A stretch of DNA of 64,000 nt from Bryum argenteum (Eukaryota; Streptophyta; Bryopsida; Bryales; Bryaceae), in contig CM073321.1 of NCBI GenBank assembly GCA_037043015.1, positions 34,760,101 to 34,824,100 of the forward strand. The letters are read 5' to 3'. The notes under the pieces are model-generated. The model did no database searches. It worked only from the letters and a program-made list of their open reading frames with translations, and had not been told where the DNA came from. Of the stretch, positions 36,801 to 46,109 are shown in pieces; position 1 is the first letter of the stretch, and each line of letters opens with the position of its first letter. Both the position numbers and the translations under genes were made by a program.

Positions 36801-37347
36801 CGTGAGAGTTTGCAATTTTAACAAGGCCTAACTCATGCCTAAAACTGTCAATGAAGGCATCCCTAGCACGAGCTTCCTGAGGACGGTGATAAAAATCCGG
36901 CAAGAACAAATACACTCTCTCCAACACACTCTCCATTACAACTTTCTTGTCAGCTAGATTATTAACCTCTCTCAACTGTTCTGAAATGAAAGCAAAAATT
37001 CGTGAGGACATTCTCCTGGACTCTCTACGGTTTTGGGAGGGAAGGGAGGGAAGTACTCCTCCATCGGTGGTCTCACAGTCCATGCTACCCGAACCCAACG
37101 ACGTGGAATCTCTATCGCCCAACCGCTTTAGCTCCTTCTCGCGACTTCTCTGCAACTGCTTTCTGTCCCGAGCCGCTTCTGGGACCTCCGCTCGCGTCGC
37201 CTCTAACAGGTGTTGACGCTCAGCATCACTCTCAACAACCTCACGCTCAGCAGCCTCACGCCTAATCAACGCCTCAGCGAGCCGTTTCCTCGGACCGCCT
37301 ACTTTCAATCCTTCCCGTGCGCGACGTTGCTTAGCAGCATTACCCAT
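33829..37347 (-). CDS. DDE-type transposase of the 13-kb element, apparently intact
   Basis: Exon 1 is 37347-36466 (donor cacag|gtatat) and exon 2 is 35721-33829 (acceptor ttcttttag). Phases agree and give a 924-residue protein without stops. The N-terminus is basic and coiled (residues 1-100). Later come Cys-rich segments (TCCCIYH, CVCECLVC, MGTCSDCGFH). The catalytic core reads SYIDFAENY, then VFSDGCSSQFKC, then EAAHGKGEWDGAGAVIKR, which I take as the D, D and E positions. The HGKG...DG.GA.KR signature is found in many unclassified eukaryotic transposases. I cannot assign the superfamily. A CFCVFCVDCNWADC cluster and a C-terminal domain follow. Being intact while neighbours are broken, it may be the youngest or most constrained frame here. 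The intron is dense in GTAC. Confidence 0.65.
35745..36440. other. GTAC-saturated transposase intron
   Basis: I count 22 GTAC tetramers in about 700 bp within the transposase intron, a density close to that in the RING-gene intron at 10.3-10.9 kb. Many occur as tgtactcct or agtacaaag words. Confidence 0.6.
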
Positions 37348-38376
37348 TGCACCCTAAACCCTAAACGCCACTTCTATTGAGTACTCAGAGGCCACGGCAA
37401 AATTAGAAGCGCTACCGCAACTACCGCCGAGGTTACAGAAGCCTACACTCAAACTAAAACCACCCTTGACAGCAGCTTTGTAGGAACCGCCTATCAGATT
37501 CTCGCGCCTATCAAATTCTCGAACTTCTTGCGCAAACTTGCTGCAAAAGAAACAACGCGATCTCACTCCGGAAATCGCAGCCCCCCCCCCTCCCTCCTTC
37601 GATTTGGAGACAACGACGGTTAGAATTCATTGTCGTAAGAGTGGCGACTAGAATGCAGACTTCTTCGTACATGACAGGTTCGGGATGGCGGCTATGATTT
37701 AAGCTGTCACTCGTGCCACGTAAGCAGCTGTCATTTCTACCACGTAAGCAACTGTCAGTCGTGTCAGGCTCAGTACTTGATGTACTAAAGTAAACCACAT
37801 AATGTACAAAAGACTCGGGCTATGCGGGAAAATAGTCATACCGCCACACATGTTTATTCAAATTTCGGACTTCTACCTAATGGGGAGAACCTCTTCTTAT
37901 GCTGGAATCCGCTTTACAAACTCAAAAAAAATAAAATTTTGAAACACATATGCTTTCCAAAGCATTTTATCTATTTTTTGCAATTATCAAACAATTATCA
38001 GCTCCCACCAATGAATCAACCTCAAAAATCTAGAAGAACATTATATTATACTCTTGAAACCTTGTACATAACTCTAATTTCAATTCTAAACAAGCCCAAA
38101 CTATGTACTTTTGCATTTTTAAAAACTGCGTGACCCAGTGGCTGAAAATTGGAAAAGTACACTTTAAACATACTTCTCTATAGGATTTTCTAAATGTGAT
38201 TGTTGTAGAATCATCTTCGAGTTGTAAGGCACCTAAGTCTTCTAAGAAACCAACACACACCCACTTCTAAGGTATGTTAAATTCATGCCAAAAACCGTCA
38301 ATTTCTGGATTTTGGCAAAAATGTACATTGTGACCTAAAAAGTGGGTCGGTCTAGCATACTTCCACCCATATAGAG
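37348..38376. other. Spacer upstream of transposase, no gene
   Basis: The first part (37348-37810) is the probable promoter of the transposase, with a C-run at 37579 and two ccacgtaagca words near 37715-37750. The rest is AT-rich without features. Confidence 0.5.
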
Positions 38377-39048
38377 TTGCCACCAAAGTACTCTCCGAGG
38401 GAGCTTTTTGTTGGGTCGAGGTCGGCACCTATCTTTGATGCTGTTCTCCAGGGTGCGGAGACTTGCATATCATCACTGCGTCCAGCACCAGCTCTTCCAC
38501 TTCGAAAGATTCCTCTTCCGCCAATTCTCAATGTTCAGATGGACAATGCAGCAGATGACAACAAGAATAGATATGTATTGTATTTTTGGTCTCTCTTTGT
38601 TGCAAAGAAGATCGTCCGGGAGGTATACGTCAATTTCATGTTCGTTGGGCATACCCATAATGACATCGATGCAATGTTTGGGAGGTAGAGCATGTTGTTG
38701 AGGAAAGACAATTTCCCCACTATACCGTTACTCATGAAATCATACATGGACGTCGAATCTATTCCAGCCATCCCCCACCTTGTTGAAGAGGTGCGAGATT
38801 TTAAAGGATTTATCGATGGGTTTATTAGGGATGGAGGGGAAGCACTTTCTGGTCATATGAAGGAAAACAATTCAAGTTTTTTTTGGATTCGACAGGTTGT
38901 CCCGTGATGAAGTACAAGGTTTTGTGCTCATTAGAAGATAGGTTGCCAAATGATACAACCGGAAGTAGGTTGTGGAGAGAGGACTCGGAAGGTTGTTCTT
39001 TGTGGCCACGTGGTGATCCAACTCCTACGACGGGGAAACCACCGGTGT
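38377..39048 (+). pseudogene. Second transposase-like fragment (DUF7869-like RNase H fold)
   Basis: Residues ILNVQMDNAADDNKNRY and FVGHTHNDIDAMFGR match the widespread eukaryotic transposase-type domain with a D-N...NKN strand and a GHTH.DID acidic site. The tail continues through MKYKVLCSLEDRL to WPRGDPTP and a TGA just as the inner heptamer repeat begins. The start is missing and a TAG at 38686 replaces the Trp of the usual GRWSM. A second stop separates the tail. It is unlike the main transposase, so it may be a remnant of another element or an accessory gene. Confidence 0.55.
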
Positions 39049-40929
39049 GAGCGTTGAGCGTTGAGCGGTGAGCGGTGAGCGGTAAAGTTTGAGCGGTAAG
39101 AAAAAAATAATTTAAAAGTTAATGGCCCTATTACCATGTAATGGGTGGGTCTGAAATTTTGAAGTGGTTATTTTTGGGCATAAAAGTACCCAAAACCGTG
39201 GATATAGGTCCTTTATCCATTTCTTTTCATAGTATTAGGGTTGTATAATATTTCATAAATAATCCACATTTGCAAGTTTAAATAAAAGTGAATTAGATTA
39301 GGGCTGACATCATCATGTGTAACCCATACAATTCAAATCATATACTGGCCACGTTCACTCACAAATACAAAACTTTAACGAAAATCTGGGAGGGCCCATT
39401 AGGACATCAATAAATTTACTTTTATGATTTTAAAATGTAGGGTATAATTAGGGCTGACGTCATCAATTTCCTATTACACTTACCAGAATTTTATGTAAAT
39501 GCTTCGGTTTATATAATCTGAAGTTTATATCTACAAGTCGTCTTTCCGTGTTTCCTTGTAAGGTTGTGAGCCAAAAATCCACCATGGAGGTGGCCTTTGG
39601 TCACAAGGAGATTAATAGCTCCGATTGGGGCGTGCCTTAGCTTTTTAGAAAGCTAAGTCAATTTTGCACTTACCCTCAAAATCTCAGAATCATAGGACTA
39701 GAAACCTAGGACTGATTACCAAATAGCTGGGGCTGTTTTTCCTACTGCCGGCAGCGGTTACCCTTCAACACCCTTAACTTTGGAGGGGTGTATCTCCCTC
39801 CCTACAACTCGGAATCGGACGAGCCATATATCAATGGAAAGCTACTGAAGAGATCTACCATCATCTCAAGTCTTGATTTGGTTGGACAAAAACCGAGGGA
39901 CTGACGGGGGAAAAACTGAGAGGTACAAGAGAAGACATCACACACTCAAGGCAATCACTACTAGCATGGAAGGGGAGATCAATATTAGAGAGAAGGAGGC
40001 CCTCGGCCCTCCTTCTCCTATCAACTAAGCATTACAAGAAGAAGAGGTAGACAAACAAGATGAATCAAGATACAAACAAGAAGAGGAAGGCTTGATTATA
40101 GATAGCTTGCAAACAAGCTCTTAAGTAAAAAATATGGAGCCGCCGGAGAGGCGGCTCACTCTAACCCTACCAAGGCTCAAAGCCCAACTAAGGTTTTATT
40201 GGATGAATGTCGTCACTACTTCACGCGCTCCATCCTTCAAGCCTCCATTCCATCAACCACTTCATCAATGGATGTAGCCTCACATGCTACCACAAGGTTA
40301 TATGGATGAGACCTGCAACAATCAAATTTCAAACACAACATCGACATCAAAGACTAGTTGTACAAAGCCCATGGTAAAACGCTCAATTCTAATTTAAGCA
40401 ACTAACCCTATTTCTAATTTAGGATTCACTAGGGGGAATTTTTTCCTCCTCTAGTTCTTCTCCATCATCAATTGGATCCACTAGAGGGAATTTTTCCTCC
40501 TCTAGTCCTTCCACACCCTAAAGCTTAAATTAGTCATAAACGTCCCATCAAAGGCCTTGCAACAACTAACCCCTAATATACAAATTGCATTCAAAACTAA
40601 ATCATTGTATATTCATCAATTTACCTCAAGATGTCATGGTTTGCAAACACTTCATTAATAAAAGTCATTATTAACAACATTTAAACAAGAGAGCGCTTCA
40701 CGCTCTCACAAAGGTATACAGAAAGACATTCACGTGGCATTGTAGTAGTCCGAGTTTGATTCTCCTCAGCCTCGTTTGAGCGCTGCACTGCGTCGTAAAG
40801 CAGCTATCCTGAGCTATACAAATATTGGAGTAGAGCCTTTACCCACATTGGCTAGATTCAATCACTCCAATTGAAAATAAAGAAACGTTCTAAAACTTTT
40901 GGTTTGCATTGAGTTTAAAACTTAAACAT
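39042..40929 (-). repeat. Right terminal inverted repeat, split by an LTR
   Basis: The reverse complement reads in the same order as the left repeat. The inner end carries gagcgttgagcggtgagcgg. Removing the 1,146-bp solo LTR and one target duplicate leaves about 737 bp, matching the left repeat's 747 bp. Confidence 0.85.
39565..40710. mobile_element. Solo LTR, 1.15 kb, inserted in right inverted repeat
   Basis: It begins TGTGAG and ends CTCACA, with AAGGT directly repeated at 39560-39564 and 40711-40715. The flanking sequence rejoins in register with the left inverted repeat, which confirms the insertion. It contains two copies of a cactag.gggaattttt word near 40430-40500. It is a fossil without internal region and differs in sequence from the LTR at 29393. 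Confidence 0.85.
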
Positions 40930-41150
40930 TAATTTTAGATATTAATTAAAAATGCGTTAAACGTTTATGATTAACAGGTAAACGTCATATATAGATATAA
41001 AAACGGATAATAAAACCATATGTATGACCAATGCCGTAGGGCAACTATATGATCGTACGTAGTCCAAACCAAACCAGGAAAATAAAAACACCTAAGATGC
41101 TGATGGTGAACGACCATTTAAGTGTTGGTCACACTAATCAGCCTCATCGT
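40930..41150. other. Short junction between transposon and copy B
   Basis: About 220 bp separate the inverted repeat from the 3' end of the ParB-methyltransferase copy B. No feature is seen. Confidence 0.5.
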
Positions 41151-44100
41151 CTATAAACGCAAGCACTCTCGAGCTAAGCGTCGACGTCTACTACTGTCCG
41201 ATAATACGGGAGAAAGGGCAGCCACAAAATCCTGAGCTATCCTCTCCGCATAAGTTGGTAGACTGAAACTTCGCGGAGGACGGCTGTAGAGACTTCCGTC
41301 GCCAATTAAGCGTCGATTTGAACCTGCGATTGTAAAAGTACAGAAAAAGTCAATACCAATAAATTATTAGCAAGTGAAAGTGACAATAGAAGGGGGGAAA
41401 GTAAGAGATAATTAAGCACAAAATGTTGGGCGTTGCTTCTTCTGAAGCGGTTCACAAGTGTCACTCTCGTAGTCATAATCTGGAACCAAATCGCCGCTTT
41501 CTTCCTCAGAAAAGGTACCATCTACGTATGCCGATAAAAGTCCGTCAAATATCTCTTCATCAGCTTCAACAGCAATGAGATGACGGTTTGATCGCGCGCA
41601 GGCAATCACAGAAGCACCTACATACCTGCAACCAACATCAGAACTACAGTATTGAATAAGTTGAATGAAAGTTGGTATTAGCAACAACTAACCTGTACTA
41701 GGACTCCAGTCAAAGACGATTCCCCGCTCGTTTGTGAGAGAATCAATGAAACATTGGATGAAGGATGGATCCTTCTCTTGCGAGCCACACCACGGAGTAC
41801 CATCTTCCTTCTTACGAATGGAGTCATTGCTCGCAAAATTGAAAACATGGTCCTCCTCGTCGGGAAGAATGGGCACACGTGCGTACTCTTTTGCAACCTG
41901 TCTTATAGAGAATGTGGTGGCGAAAGACTTCCGAACAAAGATCTTAATGTGGAAGTTGTGAGTCTACAAAATTCAATCCATGAGAGAGATTTAAAAAAAA
42001 GTTGTAAATAATCATGACTGATGATTTGCATGCAGAATGAAGACCATACCGTTTTCACATGAGGGTGCGTCGAGGCCATTGGCATGGGATTATATCCCCA
42101 CCAATCTCGCACCATTCGGAAATCAAAAGCTTTCGACTCCGCATCCAGAGCTTTCTCGACTCGACGGTCCTTGTGATGCATTACAAGTATCGCACCTTCG
42201 TCCGTCAAGTTGTAGAAAGCAAAATAGAACACACTCTGGAAGTAACTTTTCTCTCGCTTGATCCATGAAGGGATTTCGACGGGCGACACATCAGGCACGA
42301 GTAAGTTCTCGGGAACGTCTGCGTAGATGAGATCAATGCCGGGATGCAGGTGTTTCGTGCCCATCATCTTACATGGGTACTTCCTGTCCTTGCCAATCTT
42401 TAAAAGTCACAAAAAGTTAGACATGTTGTAAGCAATGTGTACCAATCAAAATTTCAGAAAGAAAATAATGTTATAAAAGATTTAAGACATAATACCTTTC
42501 TGATGTGGTTAATAATGTCCATGACTTGCGCGTCCCAGTCTTTTGTTTCGTGAGCTGCCTTTTGAACAGAAGCTCCGAAATCCCCTTTTTCCAAGTACAT
42601 TGGGAAAGGAATAGTAATCTCAGAAGACAAGCACTCTCCAACATGCTTCGGTTCAAGAAATGGGAGTGAAGCGAACTTCTTTCCGGAGTTGTGGTCGGCT
42701 GTGAAAGATTGAGGAGAGGACCCCGCATTCGTAAAAGCGCTTGCAGAAATCTGAGTCAATTGTCGACCACGTCTACCTGCAGTGTTGGTTGCACCATGTA
42801 AAGCCTGAGTCAACTCAGCTTCTGGACCTGCAATGTCTTGATGGAGCGGAGCAATTTCATCGGGTTCTTGATCAAGATCAACGACAGGCTCTGCAGCGGC
42901 GTTGCGTCGCTTTCTGTTTGCTCGTGTCCTGGGTTGTGCAACCGGTGAAGAAGGTTCGGAGGGTGAGACAGGTGCGCTTGGTAAAACGGAGACGTCTTCG
43001 TCGTCATCGTCATCAATCTCCATATGTGCATTGCCTGGTGCGTTTGAATTGAGGTTCCAAAGCAGATGTCTCTCTTCCTTGTGCACAAAGTTATCGTTGT
43101 ACTCAAGGAACCATCCACCGGTCAGCAGTTGTGAGTTGGAAAACCGTCTCTGTTGGGCTTCAGAGAAGATGCTGGATGGATCATTTGAGACATTACGTCC
43201 TCGAGCTCAGCTACAATGGACCACGAAGCCAAGGCTCCTTTGCTAAGAAGCTATTGTTTCAAGTACCTACAGTCAAGAAAACATATTACAATGACAAAAT
43301 TCAGTATACAGTACTCATTTTGGTACTTCGCAAATTGAGTAGGAAAATGAAAGGCTAAGTTAATACGTACCGGAATAAGAGCCATTTAATAGTAACCTTG
43401 CCACCACTAATTTTCTGAAAATCGGATCCTTTCATGAACTTGGGGCTGGCATTTTGAGCGAGGTAATTGCCGAATGCCTTTTCCCATAAAAGCAATCTTC
43501 ATTTTTCAACATACGCGGATGGCTTCAGTACGGCATCGGTCTACTGAATGTGGATTTTGCCATCCTCCAGAAGTTGTTGCATTTCACTTTGGAGGGATTG
43601 TTGTAACTGCAATCAAGTAGAACCCGTTAGAAAAAGTACATAGTGAACGTATTGTAATGATAGAAGTTCAAAACAATATACATGAGCCCAAAGAGAAGCC
43701 CGATGCAAAAATGCAAGCAACGTTTTATCCTTCATAGGGCGCTCTACTAGGAAGTGGACAGATCGACAATCATCATTTGGCGCATTCCACCATTGCAACC
43801 ACTTTCCCTTAAAATCAAAATGAACATTGGTGGTGGCTACCATGTGCAACCGATCGATTGTCATATCGGGCTTCAGGTTTTGGTTGTAGTGAGAATAGAT
43901 CTGCACATAGAACAAATCGAAGTAGAGAATTTCAGTATTACTCAATAACAGTATTTAGTCTCACTAGAAACTAAGTAGAAAGAATTGTTTACCTCTTTCG
44001 GGAATACTTTCCCAAGTTTGTTACTGGCCACAGCAACCATCTTGTCGAATTGTTTGCTTCGAATTGATTTGATTTCCGCTTTGATGGCGTTATCCATGGC

Positions 44101-45352
44101 ACTCCAAACTCCTGGCCCTGTTTCCTTCTCTTTAGCGGTAGTGGCGTAGTAAGTAGCTTCGGCATTATCCGATGCTTTTGCTAACCTCCTCTACATGGCA
44201 CAGAAGTAGTAGTAAGAAATTGTAATGAAATGAGTACAAGATAGAAGTGTTTAGTACGTATTAAGAAGTCTTACCGCGTATAAGAACTTGACGAAGATGT
44301 CCAGTGTGACAGGATACCATGTATCTTTTTTAGCTTTAGCGTTTTTGCAAATTTGGTAATCCTCTGGAGTAATGAGATCCTTAAAATCTTCAAGTTTCAA
44401 CTTACCAAACTTCCTCATGCGTTGCAGCTTCGCACATAAACTGTCTTTGACATGGTCATGTTCAATAGACCTATATAGCGGAAAGGTAGACCTATATATA
44501 AGAATACATCGAGGTTACAAAAAATCAAAATAAAATTAATTAAAAAATGTTTCAAGTACTTACCAATTTATGTCATTCATGGCGTCAAGAAGGAGATTGC
44601 TTTCTCAGTTGATTGCATCGTACTCAATTAACTGACATGTACCATGATGGATCCAACTGGTGGTACCTCTCTACATGACGCATCCACGCCGTCACACGGT
44701 GGTTACATTTGTATACGTAGAAGTATTTGCCACTGAGATGATGAAGATCAGAATCCGACATCAAAGTCTTCTCGAACTCTTCATTTGCATCTCTCCAAAG
44801 CGGATTCTCCCACAAACTATCTCCTGCATCAACTTTTTTTTCTCTTTCTTTCTTATCGAATGGAGATACATACATTACCCGATCTCCTTCTCGGTAACCT
44901 TTGTTGAACTAGTTCTAGAGTTTCCGGACGTCTTGTTCGGAGATAGGACGAAGCTTTGAGTAACACACCAAAATGCACAATGGAATGAGCATACGGGACT
45001 TCTTAGCAGGTTTGAAACAGAACCTGTTTATAATTGCAATGGAATCACTTTTGAGAATCATCCGCATCTCGTTCGCACTCCATCCACGATCTTTGTTTTG
45101 GAGATGGGGTGGCATGTGAACGTTGCCGATGTTGACACTCCCTGGCAAAGAAGACTCTTCGTCATCCGAACGAGACTCGTGTCGATCGAGATCTTGCATG
45201 GCCTCCGGAGAAGGTTCGGTTTCGATGGGAGTATCACGCGCAACTGGAAAAGGCATGAATTCCACATTTTCTTGTAGTACGGGTGTGCTATCCAGGGTTG
45301 TCTTATTAGACACACTTTTCGGAATGTCTGTCTCAATTGTCGTATTGGACAT
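41151..45352 (-). pseudogene. ParB-like / DNA-methyltransferase-like fusion gene, copy B
   Basis: The exon plan matches copy A. Exon 1 starts with ATG at 45352 and ends at 44564; exons at 44470-44275, 44190-43993 and 43900-43682 follow, and the others are alignable down to the last exon near 41324. The ParB-like part reads CNHRVTAWMRHVERYH. The methyltransferase part has LIYADVPENLL and VFDWSPSTGASVIACARS. Protein similarity to A is roughly 60-70 percent by eye, so this is an old duplicate. Stops lie at 44915 and 44909 (Glu codons in A) and at 43541 and 43499 (Trp codons in A), and the last exon slips frame. Intron positions are conserved, so the copies arose by DNA duplication after introns were gained. 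A GC block lies upstream (45490-45790). Confidence 0.65.
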
Positions 45353-45489
45353 GTCTGTTATACGTTCGGTTTGACAGGAATGTCGACCGTACCAAAAATT
45401 GCATAGTAAAAACTTGTTGAGATTGACATTGAGATAAAAAGCTATTTTCATACGTGGCGTAGGGTCGATACTGACGTATAACATAAAAA

Positions 45490-45790
45490 TACACGTCACA
45501 ATGGGCGACCGCGGGTGGGCGAGCTTGCTAGGCGACCGACGGTAGGCATGTGCGATCGACGGTCGCCTGCGGCGATTGCCGATCGCCCTGGACTGCCGCG
45601 CGTACGCGACCGGCGGTTGTTCTGCCAACCGCTTCTAGGCAAGCGCCGGTGGTCAGTGAACTACCGACGATCGCCTTGGGCGATCGTCGGTAGCTTATAG
45701 CGATCGCCGGTCGCCCTGGGGGTAGCCTGCTTGTTGCGATCGGTGGTCGCCTAGGGCCACCGCGTGTGTGGCGGCCAGCACCATGGTTGA
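45490..45790. repeat. GC block 5' of methyltransferase-like copy B
   Basis: Words such as gggcgaccgcggg, ggcgaccgacggtag, gcgatcgccggtcgcc and gatcggtggtcgcc occur in both orientations over 300 bp. The block lies 140 bp upstream of the copy B ATG. Copy A has the hairpin array upstream instead. Confidence 0.6.
45661..45693. repeat. Perfect 15-bp-arm palindrome in the GC block
   Basis: Arm ctaccgacgatcgcc, loop ttg, exact complement ggcgatcgtcggtag. Confidence 0.85.
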
Positions 45791-46109
45791 ATACGAAACA
45801 AACAAGATAATTTTATATTGGTATAAAATGAGCACCAATGCAATTTATGAATACCTTTTTATGCGAAACAAGATCAATGGTGCATTTCAGAGTACACATT
45901 TGTCCATGTCTATAATCAAAGTATTCATATATATGATGTAACTACTACATACACCGAACTATATATATTATAATCCGAAACATACTAGGATACCAAAATA
46001 TTGTAAGCTAATAGTTGCCCTACTTGCAGTACATTGTAGTATTGTACTGAGTACTAACAACCAACTTCGTGCTTCTAATCCAAAATAACAAAATTCTAAT
46101 AACACGTCT

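Larger units (their letters stand above)
27803..40929. mobile_element. 13-kb DNA transposon with long inverted repeats and a SET-gene cargo
   Basis: Inverted repeats of about 740 bp (27803-28549 and 39042-40929 minus an insertion) bracket three genes: a SUVR-like SET gene (+), a DDE-type transposase (-) with one intron, and a second transposase-like fragment (+). Without its two later LTR insertions the element was about 10.7 kb. I saw no DNA polymerase B, packaging ATPase, protease or capsid-like protein, so this is not a Polinton. The repeats are about 85 percent alike by eye, which suggests the insertion is not recent. Target duplication and exact ends could not be fixed. Confidence 0.75.

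Noticed and set aside
27803-40929. The 13-kb element as a Polinton or virus-like element
   Set aside because: No DNA polymerase B, retroviral-type integrase, packaging ATPase, protease or capsid-like protein was seen. The genes are transposase-like and SET.
21570-45352. Copies A and B as arms of one giant recent palindrome around the transposon
   Set aside because: The copies differ too much and their outer flanks are unrelated, so this is an old duplication and not a recent inverted duplication.
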